From positions 1 through 64,000 of the forward strand of contig CALWAS010000020.1 of assembly GCA_944375905.1 (NCBI GenBank): a stretch of DNA of 64,000 nt, in the 5' to 3' direction. Origin of the DNA: an uncultured Bacilli bacterium. GTDB lineage: Bacteria; Bacillota_I; Bacilli_A; RFN20; CAG-826. Position 1 is the stretch's first letter; the number at the start of each line of letters is the position of its first letter. Positions 8,736-16,238 of the stretch are shown here, piece by piece. Both the position numbers and the translations under genes were made by a program. Under the pieces are notes generated by a model. It ran no database searches. It was not told the origin of the DNA and saw nothing but the letters and a program-made list of their open reading frames with translations.

Positions 8736-9292
8736 GTGGAAGAAAAGACATACATGGACAAAGCGCAAGAAAAAACGATCCGTCTATTGAAGGGCGACGA
8801 ATCTCTCCTCGTTGGGGAGCTCTCGGCCTTCGGCTACCGAGTTAAAAGCAAAAAGCCTGGCAAAAGCGCTTCCTTTGGAAGACTTTCGAATATACTTTCG
8901 TCCGCGAAGGAGGGCCGGTCGATCAGTTTATGGCCGAAAAGGAAAAAGAATTCGACCTCCTCTTCCATGAATGGTGCGACGAGTTCCTCATGAAGAAAAT
9001 GCCGCGCTATTTCTTTTTCGAGGTCTTTTCCCTCGCCCTCCTCATTGCCGGCATCGTCCTTTCCATCTTTTTTCTCGGTGGGGAGACATCCTACATAGGC
9101 ATGATTGGCCTTCTTCTCGTGGTTTTGAGCCTTGCCGTCAGCTTCATCCTCCTCTTCAAGTTCCAAAAGCGGATAAAGGGAATCCGGCTCATGGACGCCT
9201 GCGCGATTGCCGCGCGGGAGCACATGCTATCGCTCGCAATGGCCGCGAGGCTCGAAAAGGAAAACAAAGACAAGGGCCCATCGAAGGATTGA
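8736..9292 (+). pseudogene. Two-TM membrane protein gene with a frameshift
   Basis: The first 40 codons (GTG start; or ATG at 8754) run into a different frame at an A5 run (8850-8854). Re-reading one base there (-1) joins the upstream part, ending RVKSKK, to AWQKRFLWKTFEYTFVREGG and a downstream frame that is open to 9292. The joined protein is about 185 residues, with a soluble N-terminus, two hydrophobic segments (YFFFEVFSLALLIAGIVLS and IGMIGLLLVVLSLAVSFIL) and a basic tail. The site C AAA AAG is not a canonical slippery heptamer, so an indel or an assembly error in the A run is more likely than programmed frameshifting. The family is unknown. Confidence 0.6.
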
Positions 9293-9348
9293 GCCTTCTT
9301 TCTTTTTTATTCCCTAAACGGTCTCTTAGGTGTATATTTAACCGGCAC

Positions 9349-9439
9349 GGAGGCGTACCCAAGAGGCCGAAGGGGACGGTTTGCTAAACCGTTAGACCGG
9401 GTTACCGGTGCTCGGGTTCAAATCCCGACGCCTCCGCCA
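9349..9439 (+). tRNA. tRNA-Ser (GCT)
   Basis: Acceptor arms GGAGGCG/CGCCTCC pair, followed by G and an encoded CCA. The anticodon stem ACGGT/ACCGT encloses TTGCTAA, giving anticodon GCT. A long variable arm, typical of serine tRNA, and a T loop GGTTCAAATCC are present. It would read AGC/AGU. TATATT at 9333-9338 is a plausible -10 box. Confidence 0.96.
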
Positions 9440-9449
9440 GCGACAAATG

Positions 9450-9475
9450 CCGAAGGCTAGCCTTCGGTTTTTTTC
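9450..9475 (+). terminator. Intrinsic terminator after tRNA-Ser
   Basis: CCGAAGGC and GCCTTCGG form an 8-bp stem with a 2-nt loop, followed by a run of seven T. Confidence 0.92.
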
Positions 9476-9511
9476 TATTTCGCGGCGGTGGCTTCGCCTA
9501 TTCCCATAACA

Positions 9512-9517
9512 TAGAAT
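9512..9517 (+). promoter_or_regulatory. -10 box (TAGAAT) for the DUF3137 gene
   Basis: TAGAAT ends 6 nt before the ATG at 9524, with no Shine-Dalgarno sequence between; predicted leaderless start. Confidence 0.55.
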
Positions 9518-9523
9518 AAATCC

Positions 9524-10525
9524 ATGGCAAGGAAACCGAATGCCGCTTCCCCTTTCGAGGAGAGGCTCGCCTACATCGAGAAGGAAAGGAAAATCAGGCT
9601 TGCGAAGCTGATCGTTTTGATTGTCCTTGCCTCGCTTTTCGGGGCCGGAGGATTCGCCGGCATGGTCGTCTGCCTAATCGTTGAGTTTACGCCCTCTTGG
9701 GCAAGGTTCACCTTGCTCGCCGTCTCGATTGCCTCCTTTCTTCTCTTGACGATGATTACGGTCCTCAAGGCGGCTTCCATCCCTTCAAAGCATCGGGAGG
9801 ACTTCTTTGAACTATTCGAGGCGGAGGCATCGAAAGGGCTCTACGACGAACTTGAGTGCGCCTATCGAATGGCAGGGAAGGACATCATCGATGCCAACGC
9901 GGAGGGGCGTCGCACAAGCGGGAAAATGCCCGATGCGGAAGCCGGCCCTTATTTGCGCGGCAAAAAGGGCAATGTGTCCTTTTATTCCTTTCCTTTTCTC
10001 GCCAACGGCCTTTCGTTCAAGGAGAGGGGAGCCCTCTCGATCGAGGAGGAAACGCTCGATGGGCGGCCCATCAAATCCAGACGTCAGCCTGGAAAGGACC
10101 TGGTCGGTCGCTACTTCCTTTTCAAGGCTCAAGAGGAATTTCCGCTCGCGGTTCACATACGCGACCGGAGGTGGCTCCGAGCCGTTCGGCGGCCATTTGG
10201 CCACTGGGTGGAGTTTAGGGGCGAATCGACGCGCTTCAACGAGTGCTTTCGCGCCTCCTATAGCGGCGGGAGCAATGAAGATGCCTATTCTTTTTTGACG
10301 CCGTCTTTCATGAGCCGCCTTCTTCTTTTGGAAGACGAATACGGCGGGTATTTTTCCTTGCTGGTGGAGGGCCGCTCGGTGCACTGCCTTCTCGACCACT
10401 ACGATTCCGGGCTCAATCTTTCGCTTGCTAGGAAAATCGATCGCCGAACCGTCGATTATCTACGCGCCGAGCTTTCGCTCCCATCTAGGATCATCGAGGC
10501 ATTGGGACTAAAAGACGGCCGTTAA
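9524..10525 (+). CDS. DUF3137-like membrane protein
   Basis: 333 residues. A basic N-terminus is followed by two hydrophobic segments (about residues 25-50 and 60-82). A large soluble domain follows, with a stretch resembling DUF3137: FNECFRASYSGGSNEDAYSF, then LTPSFMSRLLLLE and a beta-rich end. In DUF3137 proteins the pattern F-x-V-x-S-D/N-x-E-x-x-x-I/F-L-T-P is typical, so the match is good, but the molecular function of the family is unknown. The 3' end overlaps the convergent permease gene by 18 bases. Confidence 0.7.
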   Translation: MARKPNAASPFEERLAYIEKERKIRLAKLIVLIVLASLFGAGGFAGMVVCLIVEFTPSWARFTLLAVSIASFLLLTMITVLKAASIPSKHREDFFELFEAEASKGLYDELECAYRMAGKDIIDANAEGRRTSGKMPDAEAGPYLRGKKGNVSFYSFPFLANGLSFKERGALSIEEETLDGRPIKSRRQPGKDLVGRYFLFKAQEEFPLAVHIRDRRWLRAVRRPFGHWVEFRGESTRFNECFRASYSGGSNEDAYSFLTPSFMSRLLLLEDEYGGYFSLLVEGRSVHCLLDHYDSGLNLSLARKIDRRTVDYLRAELSLPSRIIEALGLKDGR

Positions 10526-11914
10526 CGCAAAGGAAACGACAAAGAGGAAAAAGAGAAGGTAAAGCGGCCAGCCGATTCTTTTCGCATTGCCTTCGAAAAG
10601 CTGCATCACGACGTATGAGACGATGCCGATGGCCATTCCGTTGGAAAGGGAATAGGTAAGTACCATCCCCATGAGGGTGAAGAGGGAGGCCATGAGCGAC
10701 GATCCCCCTTCCTTGGCCACTTCCTTGATCGATCCGGCCATGATAAAGAGCCCGACGTAGACAAGGGCGACTGCATTGACGGAGTTGTAGGAGAAGACCG
10801 AGAAGACGGGAAATAGGAAGCCGGCCAAGAGAAAGAGAAGCCCGACGACGATGGTTGATAGGCCGGTTCGGGCCCCGAAGGAAATGCCGACCGTCGACTC
10901 GGCAAAGCCAGTTAGGGAGGTGGTGCCCATGATTCCGCCAAGCGGAAGGGCAATGCCGTCCACGATCATGGCCCGGGAGAAAGGCGAGCCATTTCCCACT
11001 TCCACGATTCCGGCGGCCTTTCCGGTCGCGAAAAGGCAGGCGGTAGCATTGAAAAGGGCGAGGAAAACGATGGAGAAGATGGCAACATAGCTGTCCGGCT
11101 TTCCGAAGATGTTCGCGAAGGCCGACCCCCAATCGAGCGGCTGCTTGAAAGCGCCGAAGAAGAAAACGGAATCGAAACCGGCGACTCCCCAGGAAAGGGA
11201 AGGATCTAGCCAGGGGGCAAGGGGGAGATCGAAGCTATCCTGCCCGGTAGCCAAAAGGATCGAGGAGGCCGTCACCCCGATGGCAGCCGTTGCGAAAAGG
11301 GCAATGGGGAGGGCGAATTTCTGTATGACCGGGACCTTCTTGAAGGAAGAAAGGCCGAGGGCCAAGAGGATGCCGAACGACGCTAGCATCACGGCGGGGG
11401 AAGAAAAATCCCCGATGGCAAGGAGAGTGGATGGATCGCTTACGACGATCTTGGCATTGGCAAGGCCGACAAAGAGAACAAAGCCTCCGAGGCCAACCGT
11501 GATGGCTGCCCGAAGGCCCGAGGGAACGGCCTTCACCAGGACTTTCCTTATGGGCGTCATGGTCAAGAAAAGGTAGACGAGCCCGGCGATGACGATGAGG
11601 ATGCTTCCTTCGGCTAATGAGAGGCCGCTGCGGTCGACGATCGTGTAGGCGAAGTAGGCATTGAGCCCCATCCCCGAGGAAAGGACAAGCGGGTAGTTGG
11701 CAAATAGCCCCATCAGGAGGGAAACGAGGAAGGTCGAGAGAGCCGTCGCGAAAAACACCCCTGATGGGTCGGCTCCGATCCCTTCGAGCATCGAGCTTTC
11801 GACCGGGAGTATGTAGAGGGTTGCGAAAAAGGTTAGAACGCCGCCGAGGATTTCGTTTCGGAAATCGGTTTTCCTTTCCTCGAATCGGAAAAACCTTCGC
11901 AAAGCCGCTCTCAT
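10508..11914 (-). CDS. NCS2/AzgA-type purine permease
   Basis: 468 residues with about 12-14 hydrophobic segments. It imports purine bases (adenine, guanine or hypoxanthine) across the membrane by ion symport, as known for AzgA proteins. The sequence has the hallmark GMGLNAYFAYTIV near residue 80, a typical start (FRFEERKTDFRNEILGGV), and FGARTGLSTIVVGLLFLLAGF in the second half. It is the last gene of a leftward set dtxR-xth-permease and starts 4 nt after the xth stop codon, so cotranscription is likely. The exact substrate is inferred from family only. Confidence 0.88.
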   Translation of the reverse strand: MRAALRRFFRFEERKTDFRNEILGGVLTFFATLYILPVESSMLEGIGADPSGVFFATALSTFLVSLLMGLFANYPLVLSSGMGLNAYFAYTIVDRSGLSLAEGSILIVIAGLVYLFLTMTPIRKVLVKAVPSGLRAAITVGLGGFVLFVGLANAKIVVSDPSTLLAIGDFSSPAVMLASFGILLALGLSSFKKVPVIQKFALPIALFATAAIGVTASSILLATGQDSFDLPLAPWLDPSLSWGVAGFDSVFFFGAFKQPLDWGSAFANIFGKPDSYVAIFSIVFLALFNATACLFATGKAAGIVEVGNGSPFSRAMIVDGIALPLGGIMGTTSLTGFAESTVGISFGARTGLSTIVVGLLFLLAGFLFPVFSVFSYNSVNAVALVYVGLFIMAGSIKEVAKEGGSSLMASLFTLMGMVLTYSLSNGMAIGIVSYVVMQLFEGNAKRIGWPLYLLFFLFVVSFALTAVF

Positions 11915-11917
11915 TTC

Positions 11918-12682
11918 TTAAATATCAATATCGAGCAGAACGGGGCAGTGGTCGCTTCCGAATATTTCGGAATGAATTTCCGAGGCCTTGACCAAAGGAA
12001 GGATACGCCTCGATACGAGGAAATAGTCGATTCGCCAACCAGCGTTGTTTTCCCGGGCATGGAAGCGATACGACCACCAAGAGTAGGCGATGTCGTTCGG
12101 ATGCAGTTCGCGGAAGCTATCGGCAAAACCGGCGGCCAACAGTTCGTTCATCTTCGAGCGCTCTTCTGGCGTGAAGCCGGCATTCTTGACATTGGCATCC
12201 GGGTTTTTGATGTCGATCCGTTCGTGGGCGACATTGAGGTCGCCGGCATAGATGACCGGTTTCTGGCGGTCGAGCATAAGAAGATATTCCCTTAGGCGGT
12301 CCTCATATTCCATTCGGAAAGGGAGACGCTTTAGCCCTTCGCCCGAGTTGGGGACATAGGCCCCGACGAAATAGAACGACGGGTACTCGAGAGTGATTAG
12401 CCGGCCTTCTTCGTCGTACTCCCCGTTTTGGAGCCCGTAATGGATGGATAGCGGCTCCTTGCGGAAATAGGCCATGGTGCCGCTGTAGCCCTTGCGGAGT
12501 TTGCTTGAGGTATGGACTTCTTCATATCCTTCGGGCGGAAGCGGAAAGACGTTCTTTCCGTTGTCGGTCCATTTCGTTTCCCCAACGAAGAGAATGTCGG
12601 GGGAAAGGGCGGCCACGCTCTCGAAAAAGCCCTTGCCGATAGCGGCGCGCAGCCCATTGACGTTCCAAGCGACCAAACGCAT
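11918..12682 (-). CDS. xth: Exonuclease III / AP endonuclease
   Basis: 254 residues. Cuts DNA 5' to abasic sites and trims 3' ends during base excision repair. Family residues are visible: the N-terminal WNVNGLRA with the Asn, the metal-binding Glu in VGETKW, GDLNVAH, and the final SDHCPVLLDI with the catalytic His. Length is normal for ExoA/XthA. The ATG at 12682 is preferred because GGGAG lies 8 nt upstream and the dtxR stop codon ends just before it; a longer frame upstream is only a shadow of dtxR. It lies in an operon with an iron regulator, consistent with a link between iron and oxidative DNA damage, which is inference. Confidence 0.93.
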   Translation of the reverse strand: MRLVAWNVNGLRAAIGKGFFESVAALSPDILFVGETKWTDNGKNVFPLPPEGYEEVHTSSKLRKGYSGTMAYFRKEPLSIHYGLQNGEYDEEGRLITLEYPSFYFVGAYVPNSGEGLKRLPFRMEYEDRLREYLLMLDRQKPVIYAGDLNVAHERIDIKNPDANVKNAGFTPEERSKMNELLAAGFADSFRELHPNDIAYSWWSYRFHARENNAGWRIDYFLVSRRILPLVKASEIHSEIFGSDHCPVLLDIDI

Positions 12683-12684
12683 TG

Positions 12685-13071
12685 TCAGTCTCCCTTCTGG
12701 GCGACTTTCTTGAGGACGGCATAGGTTTCGTCGCTCAGATCGTGCTCCATCTTGCAGGCATCCTTGTATGCCTGTTCCTTGCTTACCCCGAGGCTCATCA
12801 GCCATTCTCCGAGGAAGCGGTGCCTTTCGTATGTTTTTTCAGCGATGCTTCGCCCCAAATCGGTAAGGACGATTTCCTCGTGGCGATTGACGGAAAGATA
12901 GCCGAGGCCGGTAAGCTTTTTGATTGCCTTCGAAATCGATGGTTTGCTGTAATGAAGTGAATTTGCGATGTCGATGGCGTGGACTTTGCCGGGCCCTTTT
13001 TCTTCTTCGAGCATCAGTATCCGCTCGAGGTAGTCCTCGCCCGACTCATGGATGTCTTTGTCTAATTCCAT
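12685..13071 (-). CDS. DtxR/MntR-family metal-dependent repressor
   Basis: 128 residues: a winged helix (SKPSISKAIKKLTGLGYL) plus dimerisation domain, without the C-terminal SH3 domain, so MntR-like in length. Aligned by eye to MntR the ligands are Asp and Glu of GEDYLERI, His of ERHRFL, and CKMEHDL. The position of MntR Glu99 is Cys, as in the iron-responsive DtxR (Cys102), and ACKMEHDLSDE is very close to DtxR. Iron sensing is therefore more likely than manganese, which fits the divergent feo operon. ATG 13071 is chosen because TATAAT at 13082-13087 excludes the longer frame. It probably represses both directions. Confidence 0.9.
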   Translation of the reverse strand: MELDKDIHESGEDYLERILMLEEEKGPGKVHAIDIANSLHYSKPSISKAIKKLTGLGYLSVNRHEEIVLTDLGRSIAEKTYERHRFLGEWLMSLGVSKEQAYKDACKMEHDLSDETYAVLKKVAQKGD

Positions 13072-13081
13072 ACTCAAGCGA

Positions 13082-13110
13082 ATTATAGCCAATGTCTATA
13101 CCGGGGTTAA
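13082..13110 (-). promoter_or_regulatory. Promoter of dtxR-xth-permease
   Basis: -10 TATAAT (13082-13087) and -35 TTAACC (13105-13110) are separated by 17 bp on the - strand. The -10 is 10 nt from the ATG. The -35 forms one arm of GGTTAA-N14-TTAACC (13105-13130), a possible repressor site. Confidence 0.65.
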
Positions 13111-13146
13111 TCAATACAGAATAGTTAACCATATGCAACTTTAGTA

Positions 13147-13175
13147 TTGACCCAACAATGGCCCGGGACTACCAT
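13147..13175 (+). promoter_or_regulatory. Promoter of the feo operon
   Basis: -35 TTGACC (13147-13152), 17-bp spacer, -10 TACCAT (13170-13175). The predicted start near 13182 is immediately before the dyad at 13184. Confidence 0.65.
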
Positions 13176-13183
13176 ACAACCGT

Positions 13184-13199
13184 GTTAGCCAAGACTAAC
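13184..13199 (+). promoter_or_regulatory. Candidate DtxR-type operator in the feo leader
   Basis: GTTAGCC-AA-GACTAAC is a near-perfect dyad (6 of 7 positions) resembling the core of DtxR/IdeR sites (TTAGGTTAGSCTAACCTAA). It covers about +2 to +18 of the predicted transcript, a position suited to repression when iron is plentiful. Confidence 0.6.
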
Positions 13200-13212
13200 T
13201 AAGGAGGCAACC

Positions 13213-13425
13213 ATGCCATTGTCCATTGCTCCGATCAATGTGCCGCTTGTCGTCAGGCGAGTTTCCGGCGAGGCGAAGCTTCAAAAGCACCTCGTCTCCC
13301 TCGGAATCGTCCTTGGCGCTTCGATAACCGTTCTAAGCCGAAGCAGAGGAGGCGCCCTCATCGAAATAAAGGGAAGTCGCCTTGCTCTTTCTCGGGACGT
13401 GATTTCGATGATAGCGGTCAGCTGA
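13213..13425 (+). CDS. feoA: FeoA-domain protein 1
   Basis: 70 residues, a single SH3-like FeoA domain (KHLVSLGIVLGASITVLSRS and GSRLALSRDVISMI). FeoA proteins are small cytosolic partners of the FeoB ferrous iron transporter. A strong AAGGAGG at 13201-13207 lies 5 nt before the ATG. It is the first gene of feoA-feoA-feoB-Cys protein behind a putative iron-responsive operator. Confidence 0.9.
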   Translation: MPLSIAPINVPLVVRRVSGEAKLQKHLVSLGIVLGASITVLSRSRGGALIEIKGSRLALSRDVISMIAVS

Positions 13426-13436
13426 AAGGATTTTGT

Positions 13437-13661
13437 ATGCATTTGGATGAGTTGAAGGTGGGAGAGACCGCCTTCGTCGAGAAAATCGAAGGGGAAGGCA
13501 GAGTGCGCCGACGGCTTCTCGACATGGGAATTACCCCCGGAGCGGAGATTTACCTTCGCAAGAAGGCCCCTCTCGGGGATCCTATCGAAATCACTCTCCG
13601 CGGTTACGAATTGACGCTTAGGAAGACGGAGGCCAAAGCGGTTTCCGTCGTGAAGCGTTGA
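13437..13661 (+). CDS. feoA: FeoA-domain protein 2
   Basis: 74 residues, a more canonical FeoA than its upstream neighbour: RRRLLDMGITPGAEIYLRKKAPLGDPIEITLRGYELTLRK matches the family closely in its three central strands. Two tandem feoA genes before feoB are common in anaerobic Firmicutes. It is separated from the first copy by 11 nt. Confidence 0.93.
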   Translation: MHLDELKVGETAFVEKIEGEGRVRRRLLDMGITPGAEIYLRKKAPLGDPIEITLRGYELTLRKTEAKAVSVVKR

Positions 13662-13677
13662 AGTGGGGCAAAGGAAT

Positions 13678-15951
13678 ATGAAGAAAGAAAAAAGCGAATT
13701 CACGGCTGCTCTTCTCGGCAATCCCAATAGCGGGAAGACGACCCTTTTCAATTCACTCACCGGAGCGACTGCCTACGTTGGCAATTGGCCGGGAGTGACG
13801 GTTGAAAAAAGAAGCGGGGAGTTCCGTTTCAAAAAAGGGGGAAGCGCGGAAATCGTCGATCTCCCTGGCATTTATTCCCTGTCGCCTTATAGCCCCGAGG
13901 AAGAGATTGCCCGTAGCTACATAATCGATTCCCGTCCCGATGTCGTCATCGACGTCGTCGACTGCACCAACCTGGAGCGAAACCTTTATCTCACGACCCA
14001 GGTTCTCGAAACGGACGTTCCCGTCGTAATCGCGCTAAACATGACGGATGCCCTGAAAAAAGAAGGAAAGGCCATCGATGCGTCGCGTCTTAGCAAGGTG
14101 CTCGGCGCAAGGGTAGTCGCCATTTCGGCTCTTAAAGGAGAGGGCCTCGACGAATTGATGGCTGCCGCTAAGGAAGCGGCCAAGGAGAAAAGAAAGGGAT
14201 CGAGCGTCCTTCCCTCAAGCGATGAATTGAAGGAGGCCCTCTCAATCTACTCATCGGACGAGAGCGAGGTTTCGTCCCCTCTATTCCATTCCATCAAAGC
14301 CCTCGAGAGGGACGAGCTCGAGAAGAAGGCCAATCCGCACCTATGTGAAAAAGTCGAGAAGCTCGTCGAGGGAAGCGGAATCGACTATGAAACCTGGATC
14401 GCGGATGAGCGCTACAAATTCATCGAGAGGGAATGTTCTCCCTGCCTCGAAGGAAAAAGGGAGAGCGAACGCGAGAAACTGTCGTTTTCCGATAAAGTCG
14501 ACCGCGTTTTGACCAACCGCTGGGCTGGAATCCCGATTTTCGTGGCCATTCTCTTCATCGTGTTCCACATCGTCTTCTCGGAAGACTTCCTCTACCTTTC
14601 CTACACGGGCGCCATTCAGGGGACCTTTGCCGAAGGCACGATGTGGGAAGGACTCTTCTATGCTGATGGCGCCATCATGTCGCCAGGCGTCATCATGGCC
14701 AATTTCGTCAACTGCCTGACCGGTGGTCTTACAGAAGTCGTCGGAAATTGGATAAGCGATCCCTCGCTTGTCCCGCTACGTGGATTCATCTGCGACGGAA
14801 TTCTCGGCGGCCTATTCGCCGTAATCGGATTCCTCCCGCAAATCCTCTTCCTATTCTTCTTTTTCTCGATTCTCGAAGACAGCGGCTACATGGCCCGCGT
14901 CGCCTTCATATTCGATCGCATCTTCAGGCGCTTCGGCCTATCCGGACGCTCGCTTCTCCCGATGATAATGGGCTTTGGGTGCTCGGTGCCGGCGATCATG
15001 AATACGCGTACCCTCAACGGAGACAAAGAAAGGATCAAGACCATCCGGGTGATACCTTTCTTCTCTTGCATGGCCAAAGCTCCGATTCTCTCGGCCGTTG
15101 CCGGCACCTTGTCGGCCGATTTCGGGTGGGCGGCCTCCGACCTCGTTGCGCTTTCGGTCTACCTCTTAGGCATCCTTGTCGCCATCATAAGCGTCGTCCT
15201 CATGCACCTTACGACCCAAAGGGAGGCGGTCCCGCCCTTTGTCATGGAGCTTCCTTCCTATCACTTGCCCCAGCCGCGCGCCCTTGCCATCCATATCTAT
15301 GACAAGGCCAAGCACTTCTTCAAAAAGGCCTTCACCATCATTTTCCTCACGACCATCGCCATTTGGGTCCTATCGCACTTCAGCTGGGATTACACCTATT
15401 TGGAGAACAATCAAATCAATGTGTCGATCCTTAGCGACATCGGGCGCCTCATTCAGCCTCTCTTCACCCCGCTTGGCTTCGGCTCCCAGCTCGGTACGGC
15501 CTGGGGCTGGGCGTTTGCCGTCACGGCCATCACGGGTCTCATCGCCAAGGAGAACGTCATCATGACGATGGCCTACCTCGGGGCGGCCATCCTCCAAATC
15601 GAAGAGTTCGGCGGAAGCGATGCCGAGGCGGTAGGCGCCGTCGTGGAGGCCATTACCCTTAGCGGCGGAGTCGTGAGTTCGGGAGCCTTATTCGCCTTCA
15701 TCATGTTCAACGTCCTCACGGTTCCCTGCTTCGCCGCGGTGGCAACCGCCCGGTCTGAGCTTCCCAGCGGCAAGATTGGGCCGACCCTCCTCTTCTGGCT
15801 TCTCGTCTCCTACTTAGGCGGAACCGCCTTCTATCTCATGATCGACTGGCCATGGACGATCGCGATCGTGGTCGCGCTTCTCGCTGCTGCGTTTGCCGGG
15901 GCCTTCTTCTATGACCGAAGGAAAAGCGCCTCGGAGAAAGAAAGAGCGTAA
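13678..15951 (+). CDS. feoB: Ferrous iron transporter FeoB
   Basis: 757 residues. Imports Fe2+ across the cytoplasmic membrane. An N-terminal G domain has G1 GNPNSGKT, G3 DLPG and G4 NMTD, followed by a helical linker and a large membrane domain with two Gate motifs (for example FGCSVPAIMNTRTL and the segment after FFSCMAKAP). Length is typical. I prefer ATG 13678; an in-frame GTG at 13663 has no ribosome binding site. The operon with two FeoA genes and the DtxR-like repressor supports iron-regulated expression under low iron or anaerobic conditions. Confidence 0.96.
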   Translation: MKKEKSEFTAALLGNPNSGKTTLFNSLTGATAYVGNWPGVTVEKRSGEFRFKKGGSAEIVDLPGIYSLSPYSPEEEIARSYIIDSRPDVVIDVVDCTNLERNLYLTTQVLETDVPVVIALNMTDALKKEGKAIDASRLSKVLGARVVAISALKGEGLDELMAAAKEAAKEKRKGSSVLPSSDELKEALSIYSSDESEVSSPLFHSIKALERDELEKKANPHLCEKVEKLVEGSGIDYETWIADERYKFIERECSPCLEGKRESEREKLSFSDKVDRVLTNRWAGIPIFVAILFIVFHIVFSEDFLYLSYTGAIQGTFAEGTMWEGLFYADGAIMSPGVIMANFVNCLTGGLTEVVGNWISDPSLVPLRGFICDGILGGLFAVIGFLPQILFLFFFFSILEDSGYMARVAFIFDRIFRRFGLSGRSLLPMIMGFGCSVPAIMNTRTLNGDKERIKTIRVIPFFSCMAKAPILSAVAGTLSADFGWAASDLVALSVYLLGILVAIISVVLMHLTTQREAVPPFVMELPSYHLPQPRALAIHIYDKAKHFFKKAFTIIFLTTIAIWVLSHFSWDYTYLENNQINVSILSDIGRLIQPLFTPLGFGSQLGTAWGWAFAVTAITGLIAKENVIMTMAYLGAAILQIEEFGGSDAEAVGAVVEAITLSGGVVSSGALFAFIMFNVLTVPCFAAVATARSELPSGKIGPTLLFWLLVSYLGGTAFYLMIDWPWTIAIVVALLAAAFAGAFFYDRRKSASEKERA

Positions 15952-15953
15952 AG

Positions 15954-16160
15954 ATGCACTGGGCTTACTATCTGACGTTCGCTCTCCTTATTTCCTACTT
16001 CTTGCTTCTCTTCGTCCTCCATTTGCGAAGGCGGAAACGCGGCGATTTGCGAAGCAGCTGCGATTGCTCCGGAAAGGGTCGGATGCTCGTTGCGTCCTAC
16101 CACGCCCTCAAAAGAAAGGAAGCAAGGAAAGGAAATGAAAATCCGCCCAAGAAGGGCTAA
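15954..16160 (+). CDS. Small membrane protein with Cys motif, FeoB-associated
   Basis: 68 residues: one N-terminal transmembrane helix (YLTFALLISYFLLLFVLHL), a basic stretch, and SSCDCSGKG with two cysteines. It resembles the FeoB-associated Cys-rich membrane proteins found after feoB in many Firmicutes. It starts 2 nt after the feoB stop codon. The function of that group is unknown; metal binding by the cysteines is plausible. Confidence 0.7.
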   Translation: MHWAYYLTFALLISYFLLLFVLHLRRRKRGDLRSSCDCSGKGRMLVASYHALKRKEARKGNENPPKKG

Positions 16161-16198
16161 AGCAATCGAACTTTGCTAGGGGATTTGCGGATGGTTTT

Positions 16199-16229
16199 AA
16201 AAAAGGGACGGAGGAAGCCGTCCCTTTTT
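16199..16229. terminator. Bidirectional terminator between feo operon and ABC exporter
   Basis: GGGACGG and CCGTCCC form a 7-bp stem, with an A run to the left and TTTTT to the right, so it can end both convergent transcripts. Confidence 0.9.
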
Positions 16230-16238
16230 GCATGATGT

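Noticed and set aside
8849-8855. Programmed -1 frameshift at C AAA AAG
   Set aside because: After slipping, the P-site codon would mismatch at its first base, and no downstream stimulatory hairpin or upstream Shine-Dalgarno sequence is evident. An indel is more likely.
13663-13677. GTG at 13663 as feoB start
   Set aside because: No ribosome binding site, and the extra five residues do not belong to the conserved FeoB N-terminus.
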